64,000 nt of DNA from Aphrocallistes beatrix (taxonomy: Eukaryota; Porifera; Hexactinellida; Sceptrulophora; Aphrocallistidae), in NCBI GenBank assembly GCA_963281255.1, contig OY725498.1, forward strand, positions 1 to 64,000, given 5' to 3'. Below, in pieces: positions 49,184 to 59,690 of the stretch. Position numbers and translations under genes: made by a program. The notes under the pieces were generated by a model. That model saw only the letters and a list, made by a program, of their open reading frames with translations, was not told the DNA's origin and searched no databases. How positions within the stretch are numbered: the stretch's first letter is position 1; every line of letters begins with the position of its first letter.

Positions 49184-52100
49184 ATGCCGCTATTCAGGAC
49201 CGGGGCCAGGTCTCCCACGGAGTTGGTGAAGTCTCTCCGGGAGAACCTCTCCCTCCTCGACAAGAACAAGGACAGCGCCCCCGCGAGGAAGAAGTTCGCT
49301 GAAGAGGTAGGTGCCACATTCCAACACCTCTACCCTAGCAACCGCGTATATGTCTGCTACTAAGTAAAAGGGTAGTAAAATGGCTCCATGCATATGCGAA
49401 GAACTGTTCTAATTATAGCCACTCAGAACACCATGCGATTACCTCGACTCTCAGTTAGACATGTGTCCCAACCTGAGGGCTTGGACCCCTCAGTGGTCCA
49501 CAGAGATGTCAAGGGCATAGGCGCCGAACCCGGGGGGATGGGGGGGCTCGAGCCCCCCCTGGAACCCCGAAATTGTCCTTAGATTTCGAAATGTTCGGCG
49601 CCCCTGATCAGGGGTCACAGAATATGGAAATTGCTATAAGGGTCCACAGCCAAAAAAGGTTGAAAACCGCTGTGCATGCAGAAGTGTGCTCTGATCAGTG
49701 TTTCCCTCAGGATTATAGAAAGCGCGTTGATTTTGCAATTTTGTGCGATTTATTTGGTTAAGTTGCATTATTTAATAACCAAAACAAACGAGTTAAAAAG
49801 CGCTCAGTGGGAAACAATGGATCTTATAGGTCAGCGGGATTAACTGTGTGTGTAGGTGAGCAAGTGTCTGAGTGCATAGGCGCCAAGTGTGGGTACCTGG
49901 GGGCATAGGCGCCGAACCCGGGGGGGCTGGGGGGCTCGAGCCCCCCCTGGATTCAAAGATGACCCATAGACGCAATGCAAAATTTAGGGCTGAGCCCCCC
50001 CTGGAACCCCGAAATTGTCCTTAGATTTGGAAAAGTTCGGCGCCCCTGCCTGGGGGGAGCGGTCCCCCAGGTTTGGACAATAGCTGTAGATCGACATTTG
50101 AGTGTCTAAGATTAAAACTTTCCGCTCGCTCTTGGCCCCCCCAGGTTTTATTCTATTTTCCAAAACTTGCGCCTATGTCTGACTGGGATTAACTGTGTCT
50201 GTGTGTAGGTGAGTAAGTGTCTGAGTGGGATTAACTGTGTCTGTGTGTAGGTGAGTAAGTGTCTGAGTGGGATGAAGTTGGTGCTGTATGGGACGCCGGA
50301 TCAAGATCCGCAGTCTGAGCAGACGGCGCAGCTGTCGCAGGAGGTCTACAATCAGGATGTGCTCTTCCCGCTCATCCAATCGGTGCCACTCCTCGAGTTC
50401 GAGGCGCGCAAGGAAGTGGCGCTCATTTTCAGTAACATCATCAAGCGCCAGCTGGGGACCAGGTAGGCCCTCCACCAATCAGCTGACGGGGATTGAGTGT
50501 CGTGTGTCCGTAGGTTCCCGACAGTGGACTACTTGGTGGCACACCACGAGGTGTTGACGCTCCTGGTGCGCGGCTACGAGACCCCAGAGGTGAGTTCGCG
50601 TCTTTGGAATGTGAACTATCCCGCCCAATCAGCTGATGTCTGGCTAGGTTGCGCTTAACAACGGCCTGATGCTTCGGGAATGCCTGCGTCACGAGTCGCT
50701 CACGCGGCTGATCCTCTACTCGGACGACCTCTTCCTCTTCTTCAAGTACGTGCAGCTCCAGGTCTTCGACATCGCTTCCGACGCCTTCGCTTCCCTGCGG
50801 GAGCTCCTCACGCGGCACAAGATAATGACCAGTGAGTTCCTGGAGAAGAACTACGACGGGGTTTTCGACAACTACAGATTCCTGGTGGAGTCGGACAACT
50901 ACGTCACGAGGAGGCAGTCCCTCAAGCTGCTGGGGGAGCTGCTCCTGGACAGACACAACTTCACCGTCATGACCAGGTGACACCCTCAACCCCGTGGATT
51001 GGCTAATTCATTGGTTCCCAACCTGGGACCATGGACACCTTAGTGGTCCACAGATATCAGGGGTCCACAGGATTCGCAATTTTGTATTACGGTTAATAGG
51101 AGGGGGTCCACAGTCAGAAAGGTTGAAAGCCTCTGATCTAGGAGGATGCTCTTATTGGGAGCTTGGAACTTTAGAATATTACCTATTTACCCTCTATCTT
51201 AATGTAACTTATCGATTGAGGGAATGGAAGTTTATGGTTTGGACTATGCGTATCTCTGAAGGCTGTGTCACACCCTGTCCCTGTCCCTGGTTCCGATAGG
51301 AGGTGACAATGACTGTCCGGTTCCGTAGGTACATCGCCTCAGCTGACAACTTGAAGATGATGATGAATCTGCTCTGCAATCCTTCCAGGAATATTCAGTT
51401 CGAGGCCTTCCACGTCTTCAAAGTCTTCGTGGCCAACCCCAACAAGTCCCAGCCAGTCAGCGACATCCTCCTCAAGAACAGAGAGAAGCTGGTGGAGTTC
51501 CTCTCCAGGTAAGCTGTGACGTCACACGTGATAGCCTCTCTAACCGTAGAATGCCCACTGGCATAGGCGCCGAACCCGGGAGGGCGGGGGGGGCTCGAGT
51601 CCCCCCTGGATTCGAAGATGGCCCATAGATGCAATACAACATTTGGGGCTGAGCCCCCCTAGAACTCCGAAATTGTCCTTAGATTTGGGAAAGTTGGGCG
51701 CCCCTTCCCACTGGGGACACAGTGTCCCGATATCGCGGGTGTCTCCAGCCATTTTCTATGCCAGTGAAGCCATATAAATGCTGTCATTCTACGGTTAATA
51801 GAATTGAGTAATGAATCCTGGAATCCTGAAACTTTATAAATATTCTACACTCGTTTTTGGTGATTCATCGCTTCTAGTGTTTAATTACGAAGCAATTAAT
51901 CTTACTTGCGCGATATTTAATTGAATCTAGTTTGGTTTGAAACTTTATTTCCAAATTCTCTCACTAACATTCCAAGAACATTTCAGTGCTTATTTAGTGG
52001 CGCATGCATTTATCCTAATTTCGCATCAATTTTTGTTTTGCATTTGTCCGAAACAATTTCAGATTATTTCACGAATTCTTATTAGCTAAGTGTGTTTAGT

Positions 52101-52288
52101 GATGTTTAATGCTTACTTGTACGAATACAGAATTTACAAAAGTTTATTCGGACAAACGCAGCTCTTCTTATGGCACTTATCCCTGGTCCACTAGGTTCCA
52201 GACGGACAGAAGTGAGGACGAACAGTTCAACGAAGAGAAAGCCTATCTCATCAAACAGATCCGCGAAATGAAGCCCACGCCCTCCTAG
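49184..52288 (+). CDS. CAB39: Mo25 / CAB39 calcium-binding protein 39
   Basis: Six exons: 49184-49306, 50251-50462, 50514-50589, 50648-50976, 51329-51508 and 52195-52288, giving 337 residues (human 341). Family words are [75 protein letters not shown] and [20 protein letters not shown]. Mo25 is an armadillo-like scaffold that binds STRAD and activates LKB1, and also activates STK24/25-type kinases, in the cytosol. The acceptor and first 20-odd bases of exon 2 occur three times in tandem (49856, 50209, 50251). Only the last keeps the frame. Introns 1 and 5 carry copies of a GGCGCCGAAC repeat. The start lies 94 bp after the desaturase stop, in context AAAAATAGCATG. Confidence 0.95.
49517..49603. 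repeat. GGCGCCGAAC inverted-end repeat, copy 1
   Basis: Begins CATAGGCGCCGAACC and ends TTCGGCGCCCC, with GGCTCGAGCCCCCCCTGGA and GAAATTGTCCTTAGATTT inside. It lies in CAB39 intron 1. Probably a small non-autonomous transposon. Confidence 0.75.
49903..50046. repeat. GGCGCCGAAC inverted-end repeat, copy 2
   Basis: Same ends and inner words as the copy at 49517, plus an extra segment GATTCAAAGATGACCCATAG shared with copy 3. It lies in CAB39 intron 1, between the decoy acceptors. Confidence 0.75.
51011..51135. repeat. GGTCCACAG-type hAT-like repeat relic in CAB39 intron 4
   Basis: Begins GGTTCCCAACCTGGGACCAT and ends GTCAGAAAGGTTGAAAGCC, with three GGTCCACAG words between. Pieces of the same family lie at 49468-49510 and 49640-49672, split by GGCGCCGAAC copy 1. 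Confidence 0.6.
51561..51705. repeat. GGCGCCGAAC inverted-end repeat, copy 3
   Basis: Begins CATAGGCGCCGAACC and ends GTTGGGCGCCCC, with the long-form interior of copy 2. It lies in CAB39 intron 5. Confidence 0.75.
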
Positions 52289-52432
52289 CGAGACGCACCA
52301 ATCAGCTGACTCTCTCTGTGCTCATCGTAACGTCTAATTATAGACACACAACATATGTTTTTTGTTTATGAATTAAACTATAATTTTAAGCATTAAGAGT
52401 CAGCAGCAATTTCACATTAACTGTCACTCTTC

Positions 52433-52438
52433 AATAAA
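52433..52438 (+). terminator. Probable polyadenylation signal of CAB39
   Basis: AATAAA (followed by another overlapping TAAATAAAT) lies 145 bp after the CAB39 stop codon. Confidence 0.5.
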
Positions 52439-52619
52439 TAAATATATTCTAATACATTTCCTCACAGACTACAGTTAGCTTCTTACTGTGTCATCATCTA
52501 AAACAGTGGCGGGAATCCTTGATACTTAAGTGGCCCCAAATCTGTCAGTTCTTGTTTGGTCACATCGCCATGGCCGTAGCAAGAACTGACATTGGAACCT
52601 ATTTGGAAGCAATGTAACA

Positions 52620-53013
52620 ACTAAAATTATACTTAAAAAATGTCGGATTATCGAATAACCTCCATAATCCGACATTTGTGGAAAATCAGCAAAATGTCGG
52701 ATTATAGAGGTAAAATAACCTCCACAATCCGACAATATTTGACAGACGAATAATTTGTCGGATTATGGAGGTAAAATAACCTCCCATAATCCGACATTAT
52801 TTGATGACGAAAAAATTGTCTGATTATACAGGTCGAATTTGCATTACTGGAAAATCATTAAATTGTCGGATTCCGGAATAGCGAGGTGTCGGATTATAGA
52901 GGTTGTTTTCTATAGAAAAACGATCCGTGAACAGAAATAGTGTCGGTTTAGAGAAATGTCGGATTACAGAGGTGTCGGATTACGGAGGTGTCGGATTACG
53001 GAGGTTCCACTGT
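52620..53013. mobile_element. pogo-like MITE built of inverted TGTCGGATTATGGAGGT words
   Basis: Many copies of TGTCGGATTAT(A/G)GAGGT occur in both orientations, and the right end reads GGAGGTTCCACTGTA, matching pogo-type ends seen at 11714. The left end is not sharply defined. The remainder of the 52289-53485 spacer holds a GCGGGCC-rich hAT-like relic near 53100-53175 and no gene. Confidence 0.7.
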
Positions 53014-53485
53014 ATAATGATTATGGAAAATATACTGATATTCAGCATCAATTTCACACTAAAATTAGGCGGGCTCATTTTGTATTACAATCATTAACAC
53101 GTGGGCCATAATAGAGTTTTGAAAGAGTCGCGGGCCATCAAATTTAGTCTCGCGGGCCCCCAAATGGCCCGCTGATCTAAACTGTCACAAATAGTGTCGA
53201 GTTATTCATGTCACTTCCATCTTATTTGTAATGTGTCTTATTTTTAACAAATCAGGTGATGATGACGTTAGTTATTAATTGGGATAAGTCAGCAAATCGA
53301 ATTGCGTTGCAGACTGATTCTATTCCCGGACAACGGCGCTCAAATAAGGAATTTCTAAGTGTTGAACTAGCTCAGTATGGAATGGAATATTTAGGATAAA
53401 ATTAGAGCAGATCCTTATATTCGCATTAGGATATATATATATGCTAGCAACACCTGAGTGGTTGCGATGCAACGTGCTTAACAGA

Positions 53486-55447
53486 ATGGAATGTGTTCCT
53501 TCGACCACTTCGCGGATTACAAACAAGTTAGTAAACAAACACAAGAAGAAGTTTGTTGTTCTGTGCGTCTTCCTTTCAGGTGAGTGATTCTGTCTCCGCC
53601 AATCAGATTCTTACAATTGTCTCTGCAGTCTACATCGCGATCAGCTGGTGGACACACGGTGGCAGCTTCGGAGGTGTGATAAATTCTAAAATTAGCTACT
53701 CTGTTAGACTTCATTCAAACAGCTGTTTCTCGTGTAGACACATGTGTGACACAATCTGACACCTCTCAATTCCTGCTTTCGATTGGCTACTGGGAGCAGC
53801 TGCAGGCAGCCATGAAGAGTTTTTCACACCTCGCTCTCCTATCAGCTGAGCTGAACAGAACAGCTGTGCTACCTCACGTAGGTGTTGGAATGTGACTCAA
53901 TAGCTCTGTTCTATATTTAGAACTTTAGGTGCGTGACAGTATGCTGTACGGAGCTCCCAGCTGTGAGTCAGCTGTTCGGAAACTTGACCTCTACTTCTCT
54001 CTCAGTCAGCTGACTCAGCTACTCACGCACCACACCAAGGGCCACACCGCCACTTTTCACACCTTCCTGCATTCCTCTCCTGCCAGACTGCAGCTAGGGT
54101 TGTTCCTGTACTCCGCTAGTGACGCAGAGGAATGGCTGAGGGAGGGAGAGGAGACAGATCAGCTGATTCAGTCTCTGGAAACTCAGTCGCTCATCGAATG
54201 CACTGCATTCCTAAGGGTATGTCTTGTTGCTTGACTATGTAGGATGTTACATTCCATTTCATCCGGTTGTTATGCAGGATTCACGCGTGTCCAGCCTAGT
54301 TACGGATCTGGAGTCATGGAATGTGTCACGGGGGTTCTACGTCCATTCTGCCATCTGCCTGAACCCCTTTCTCCCCCTGACAACACAACGCATCTCAGGA
54401 ATGTTGCGCCGTATCAGCGGGGGACTCCCTTCCTCGTTGCTACTCAACGAGTGGCACGGAATGCGTGGAATGTCGGACAAAAGTCTGAAACGCGTCCACT
54501 TAATCTCCAGCGTCTCCTCGCTCCACCTCCCACCCTGGCCCCTCTCCAGACAGGTGGAACTGGAACTAACACCCATGCAGCATTCCATTCCCTTAATCCC
54601 GTTGCTGTGTCTAGGTCTTGACTGCAGCAGAAGGTTACTTCCGGTCTCTGAACCTAACTCCACCGCTGATTGGTCTACACGTGAGAATGGAGAAGTTAGC
54701 TAGGCAAGCCAAGTTCTCAGACATTCCTGTAGCCGACTTCGTATCCAAGTGTCTGGGGAAGCTATGGAGACACCTGGAGGTGTTAAGGGGACGCATAGGG
54801 AACCACTCGCTCCTCTCCCTCAGCGACCTGGGGAGATTCGGGACTCAGAGTTGTCTCCAGTGCAAGAGTGGAATGAGTGCACTCAAACTGTTCACTGAGA
54901 ATGTAAATAAAGTTAATTATAGCACAGAGATACTTACTTATAAGATCAGAGATTTTATTCTCAGGTCGAGATTCTGTTTCTTGCCTGATTCGATTCCTTA
55001 GAACAGCGGTTTTAAACCTTTTTTAGCTGAACTCCTCAAAAATCATTCTTTTCCGTTTCCTGTCCAATGGAATGCCAGTCCATTTCTATCTCTATAAATG
55101 ATAGAAGTTCAGTTTTTCGAATGAAAATATTGAAAATTAACTTGCACCAATACTACATACACATGCGCTGTATAGATTAATTTTATTGTTATTGTTGTTG
55201 TTGTTGTTATTGTTATGACGTCACACAGGGGTACGAGTTCTCGGCGTATGATCCTTCCTACGGGGGCGGAGAGACGGACGCTGGGTTTGTGTCGCTGGTG
55301 GAGCTGAGTGTCCTCGCCAAGTCCCAGTTCCTGGTCCTCGTAGGCGGGGGTTCGTTCCAGAAACAGCTGATCGCTAGGTTCAGTCAGAATTTGGGGTCCA
55401 ACGCTTCACTTAATCAGAACTTGAGACTGAAGAGAATCTGCACTTAG
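53486..55447 (+). CDS. Type II membrane glycosyltransferase, O-fucosyltransferase-like fold
   Basis: Seven exons: 53486-53579, 53629-53673, 53738-53877, 53929-54216, 54278-54553, 54615-54902 and 55229-55447, giving 449 residues. A basic N-terminus followed by KKKFVVLCVFLSVYIAISWW is a signal anchor, so a Golgi lumenal enzyme is likely. GYWEQLQAAMKSFSHLALL and NRTAVLPHVRDS match the N-terminal pattern of GDP-fucose protein O-fucosyltransferases. LIGLHVRMEKL resembles their donor-binding HxR region, and the Ser/Gly-rich GGGSFQKQLIARF is a typical C-terminal end. The exact family and substrate are not recognised. The model depends on a donor at CAC/GTAGGT for exon 3. It is on the plus strand, convergent with squalene synthase. 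Confidence 0.72.
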
Positions 55448-55806
55448 TTACACTTCAAATGTTTGGAATGTTGTTTATTTAATTCTGTTTATTGGATGTA
55501 TGATTTTAAGAATGCACAGTGCTATAACGTGTTCGTCCGTCCGTAATCCTCTTGCAAGAGTTTGAGAATAATGACCAGGGATGACAGAAATGCTGAAAAT
55601 ACCTAAGAAATGGCCACCAATGCTTAAAATTGGGACGAAGAGGTCCCTTAATTAATTGACAAAATAAAGGGTTCTGTCCAATGAACGAGAATTCAGTTTA
55701 GCTCCCAACAGCTGACATATTTTGAAAATTATTCGGTTATTTTAGTTCTAAAATTGTAATCAACAAACAAAGTGAACAAATACTATCGATACTAATTAGC
55801 TTAGAA
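55448..55806. other. Convergent 3' spacer
   Basis: A 359-bp region between the glycosyltransferase and squalene synthase stop codons. AT-rich. AATAAAGG near 55664 could be a polyadenylation signal. Nothing else was seen. Confidence 0.4.
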
Positions 55807-57051
55807 TCACTTCCTGACTGCCTGGATACCAGTCAACGCCCAGGAATGTAGTCTGTATCTCATAGAGTACGCTAAAACTAGCACAAGACCAGTGCCAATC
55901 AAATAGTGCGCCATTCTCCGTTTCGGCGCCTGATTTTCCCCGCACTTCTCTGTGATTGCGTCGCAAGCGCGCCGAGTGCGGGCGGAGCTGGGATCAGCTG
56001 AGCGGACCTTCCCTCTCAGCTGATTGGCGCAGCGACAGAAAATAGACTTCACACTCCCGACAGAAGTGGCCTCCAGAATCAGAGACACCGTCTGCCCCTT
56101 CCGTAGCTTCACCGGCCCCCGGAACACATTCCTATTGTCGTAGCATAGCAACAGCGTAGAGACGGCCATGACCTGTGGAATGGCGCAGAAGCTGAACACG
56201 GAGGGCTCAGTCAGCTGTTCGAGGTACTCGATCACCTTTGGCGCCCCTTCCAGGGTCAGGGTGATCAGTTCGTTCAGACACGAGACCGCCGCGATCGCGC
56301 TGTTCCCCGCCCGGAAATCCGACAGCGCGCGTGAATATTGGCGCCAAACTTCCTCGGGCCAGAAGTGGCGGTCTTGGGTGACGTCATCGAGATAGTCCCG
56401 CGTGATGTTCGTCTTTTGTAGGAACAGCCCCATAGCAACCGAGAGATCTCTGGAATGCGCTGATATTTCCTGTCCGGCTGAGATTATGCGCGTGAACGCG
56501 ATCCCGACCAGTCCGGCCGCCAGGTAGCAGTACCGGTCCCAGTCCGCCAAGGTTTGAACTGGTTTCTCCAGACACTCCGCGAACCCGGTCCCCATCTCTT
56601 GGGTGGTCTCCACGATCACGTTCCGGTACTCCACCGGTAGAGACCGGAACGCGCGGGAGATCGTGGGAAAGTCCTGCAGCACAACCCGGTCCTTGTCCTG
56701 GCTCTTCTGGTAGCTCCAGTCCGGCTGCTGCAGGAAGGTGTGAAAGTGGCAGAGCAGCGACACTTTCTCCTCGCGCTCTATCGTCATGTCGTCCTCCACC
56801 GTGTCCAGGGCGCGCAGCACCAAGTAGAACACGGCCAGCGCCGGACGCAGAGAGTCGTTGCGAACCGCGCGAATTACGGCCGCGAAGCTTCGGCTGGTCC
56901 GGTCCAGGTACGCGTAGCACTTCATCAGATCAGCTGACTGCTCCTCCGCCCGCGTCAGCTGAGGGGAAATGACGCTACTCCCGCCCAGGAATCTGAACCG
57001 CACCAACGCCCACAGCTCAGACGGGTGGCATAGCGACACCGCGAAATCCAT
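55807..57051 (-). CDS. FDFT1: Squalene synthase (farnesyl-diphosphate farnesyltransferase)
   Basis: A single exon of 414 residues. Two aspartate-rich Mg2+ sites are present, DTVEDD (83-88) and DYLDD (218-222). The conserved stretches AVFYLVLRALDTVEDDM, YCYLAAGLVG, and GLFLQKTNITRDYLDD agree with the family, as does a membrane anchor near residues 384-401. The enzyme joins two farnesyl diphosphates into squalene with NADPH at the ER, the first committed step to sterols. The length matches animal enzymes (about 417). A TATA box lies 66 bp upstream. The lack of introns is unusual, since animal FDFT1 genes commonly have several. Confidence 0.96.
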   Translation of the reverse strand: MDFAVSLCHPSELWALVRFRFLGGSSVISPQLTRAEEQSADLMKCYAYLDRTSRSFAAVIRAVRNDSLRPALAVFYLVLRALDTVEDDMTIEREEKVSLLCHFHTFLQQPDWSYQKSQDKDRVVLQDFPTISRAFRSLPVEYRNVIVETTQEMGTGFAECLEKPVQTLADWDRYCYLAAGLVGIAFTRIISAGQEISAHSRDLSVAMGLFLQKTNITRDYLDDVTQDRHFWPEEVWRQYSRALSDFRAGNSAIAAVSCLNELITLTLEGAPKVIEYLEQLTEPSVFSFCAIPQVMAVSTLLLCYDNRNVFRGPVKLRKGQTVSLILEATSVGSVKSIFCRCANQLRGKVRSADPSSARTRRACDAITEKCGENQAPKRRMAHYLIGTGLVLVLAYSMRYRLHSWALTGIQAVRK

Positions 57052-57116
57052 TCACACCTCACTTCTAACAATAGACACAGTTTAGTGGACGATTGAACTG
57101 TGTCGAATCAGGCGTC

Positions 57117-57124
57117 TATTTATA
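57117..57124 (-). promoter_or_regulatory. TATA box of squalene synthase
   Basis: TATAAATA on the minus strand, 66 bp before the FDFT1 ATG. Two ATCAGCTGATC-type E-box palindromes lie just upstream (57135-57172). Confidence 0.55.
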
Positions 57125-57491
57125 CGCGCAAGGATCAGCTGATCTGATGGGAAGTTATCTGTCGATCAGCTGACCCGATTATGTCAACTAAAGCACTCAG
57201 CCAATCACGGATAGTGTCTCGTAACCATGGTAACCATGGAAGCAATACAAATAACTCGGTCAGAATTCCGGAGTTCGTTTTTCAGGGAAAGATTTGATTT
57301 AGTATTTTTAGAATAAATTATCAATTTTTGAGCTCTTTAGTATTGGTTTGGCTCTGTTTGCTAGAAAGTTTCCAAGTACAGTCGCTATCATGTTGAGTAA
57401 TGCAATTATAATATTATATTTTGAAAAATACAACTCGTTCATATTAAATAACCACAAATAATAACTGCATTCCATCAGCCCGTTCCTGTTG

Positions 57492-58609
57492 CTACTTGAT
57501 CTGGCAGACCTGGATGACATAGCCGCGGGTGTAGTTCACACTTCTGATGACGTCACTGTTCTTGAGAATTCTGCCCGAGTAGCACCACACCTGGGATTGT
57601 GTCGACACGTGGTGGAGTTGACACACCCGCGCCTTGCATTCCAGGATCGTATCTTCGTTGCTAACCTAGAGAAATGTGTCTCATGCCACTTTCACACCTC
57701 TTAATTGTGTCGTATCTAAATCATCACCTCTAACTTGATGTCCTTTCCTCCGTTTATCCTTATTCTAATTTTAGTATCAAGTGGTTTATCTGTGCCATGT
57801 GTCGCCTTCATTTCCACATCGTCTTGTGTCCTCTGACTCATGGATCTGCTTGGAGACAGAGAGCAGTCTTTGGAATTTCTCTTTGGTCTGGCCAGGCAGT
57901 AGTTTGGAACGATGTAATGGTGTCCCAACTCATCGTAGCTCTCTGACAGATATCCTAATATGGAAGTTACTAAAATAGACACTCAGCCAGTGTGTCGCTG
58001 TGCCACTCTACCCACCGGTGGGCAGGGTGATGCCCGCTCCGTCCACGATCGCCTGTGCCATCGCGTAGTCGCCCCTCTCCGAGAACTCCGTCGCCGACTT
58101 GAGGGCCGTCCACACTTCTCTCCTCCCGCCGAACTCCGGCGCCGTGTCCCAGAACTCCTTCCTCCTCGCCTCCAGCGCCCCTCTGTCACCTCCCTCGCCA
58201 CCTACAGGCACTCCGTCACTCTGCCACTAGCGACACCTCTGAGCACAATACTCAAAGATACAGTCAGGTCGCTTATTGTGAACCACCAGGGAACCAAAAT
58301 TATGTTCATAATAGAGAACTTCATATTAAGCGAACTTGATTCAATACAAATCCTATCTAAAAATGAAATTGGGACCAGGAGGTTAGTTCATAATAAGCGA
58401 CCCTGACTGTAGTTCTATTTATAGCTAGGAGGAATGCATGAGCTAGAAATGTCGCTTTATTCTAAGTAGCATAACTAACTGGCATTAACGTCGTTACCTT
58501 CCCACACGGGCTGTCCCACGAACATCTTGTTGACACCTACCACCACCTCTCTTCCCTCCTCGCGAATCAGAACGTCGCTCCTTCTCCGACAGCTGACACA
58601 CACTCCCAT
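57492..58609 (-). CDS. UBTD: Ubiquitin domain-containing protein, UBTD1/2 family
   Basis: Four exons: 58609-58498, 58201-58016, 57954-57728 and 57665-57492, giving 232 residues (human UBTD1 has 227). MGVCVSCRRR offers a myristoylation Gly. EARRKEFWDTAPEFGGRREV, the helical MAQAIVDGAGITLPTG, and SYDELGHHYIVPNYCLARP are UBTD hallmarks. The C-terminal ubiquitin-like fold runs from KIRIRINGGKDIKLEV through CYSGRILKNSDVIRSV to the end. UBTD proteins partner E2 enzymes of the UBE2D class. Exon 2 must use the donor GTGGGT for the frame to continue. Intron 1 contains a MITE (58261-58409). Confidence 0.9.
58261..58409. mobile_element. TA-flanked MITE with CAGTCAGG(G)TCGCTTAT termini, in UBTD intron 1
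   Basis: A 149-bp element begins CAGTCAGGTCGCTTATTGTG and ends AAGCGACCCTGACTG, flanked by TA. A second, oppositely oriented copy lies at 59437-59605. Confidence 0.88.
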
Positions 58610-58659
58610 CTCTCTAATAGCTAGAACGGGCATAGAATACTCGGAGTGGCTCTATGCTC

Positions 58660-58667
58660 TATTTATA
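58660..58667 (-). promoter_or_regulatory. TATA box of UBTD
   Basis: TATAAATA on the minus strand, 50 bp before the UBTD ATG, and part of the recurrent decamer CTATAAATAG. Confidence 0.5.
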
Positions 58668-58749
58668 GGGACTAATTGCGTATATAGCTTGTCTATCAGC
58701 AGATTTATTCTTGGTCTCATTTCTACATTGATTAGATTGCTGGGGTAAT

Positions 58750-58994
58750 CGGACACTTCGTCGCTCGGAACTTTCGTCCCTGGAATTTTCGTCCCCGAAC
58801 TTTTGTCTCATTGGAGACTAAAATAAACGGCCACTAATTTGTAAGGAACGGAAAGTGAGGCTTTTGGAGTGGAGTATGTTTGAATAAAAGGTGAAAATAA
58901 GGCATTTTGATTGACAAATCAGTAAGTGCGAAAGGGACGAAAATTCCGGAGACGAAATGTCCGAGCGACGAAATGTTCGGCGGCGAAGTGTCCG
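58750..58994. mobile_element. Foldback element with CGGACACTTCG(T/C)CG termini
   Basis: The left end carries CGGACACTTCGTCGCTCGG and further TTTCGTCCC words, and the right end carries their inverses (GACGAAATGTCCGAGCGACG, GAAGTGTCCG). Non-coding, 245 bp. Confidence 0.8.
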
Positions 58995-59369
58995 CCATTC
59001 GATTATTGGGACGCGTCAATGCAATGGATGTCCCTTCCAAGCAGGGAGGAGAATATATTTTGATCAAATTGAATTGTGGAATTTCAATACAAATTAATAC
59101 ATTTTCTATATTTTTGATCAGAATATACGTCTCTTTGGGGGGAGGGACTTTGCCCCCTAGCTCCCGAAATTCCCGCTATGCTTCAAGGGTTTTGTCAGAA
59201 TTTCACTTCTGATCGCAGGTTTTGCTTTCCAAATTATTTATTGAAGATTCGTGCTTAGTGTTGTAGCTATTTAATTATTCGTTTAACTAGAAATAGTGTT
59301 AGAGACTGGTTTGTTGCTCGAGGTCTCAATTCCAATTCTCATTTCCATTTACAGAACAAACATAGTTTA

Positions 59370-59690
59370 TAGTCAACTCCGCTTAATCGGGACTAGTCTC
59401 TAGGAACGGAATGGTTCCCTTACATAGAAGCTAATACAGTCAGGGTCGCTTAATATGAACATTCGTTTATTATGAACTAACCTCCTGGTCCCAATTTCAG
59501 TTTTTAGATAGGATTTGTATTGAATTAAGTTCGCTTATATGAAGTATCTCTATTATGAAGAGATTTTTTGGTTCCCTGGTGGTTCACAATAAGCGACCCT
59601 GACTGTACTCAATTTCATCGGTCAATTAGGAACGCTTAATCGGGACGAAATATCCGGGACCAAAGTGTCCCGATTAAGCGGATCCACCTG
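59370..59690. mobile_element. CAGTCGACTCC-family MITE interrupted by another MITE
   Basis: Outer ends TAGTCAACTCCGCTTAATCG and CGATTAAGCGGATCCACCTG match the family at 12439-12629. The interior is split by the complete element at 59437-59605. Confidence 0.8.
59437..59605. mobile_element. TA-flanked CAGTCAGGGTCGCTTA MITE, nested copy
   Basis: 169 bp, with intact inverted ends and TA on both sides, lying inside the element at 59370-59690. It is therefore the younger insertion. Confidence 0.88.
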
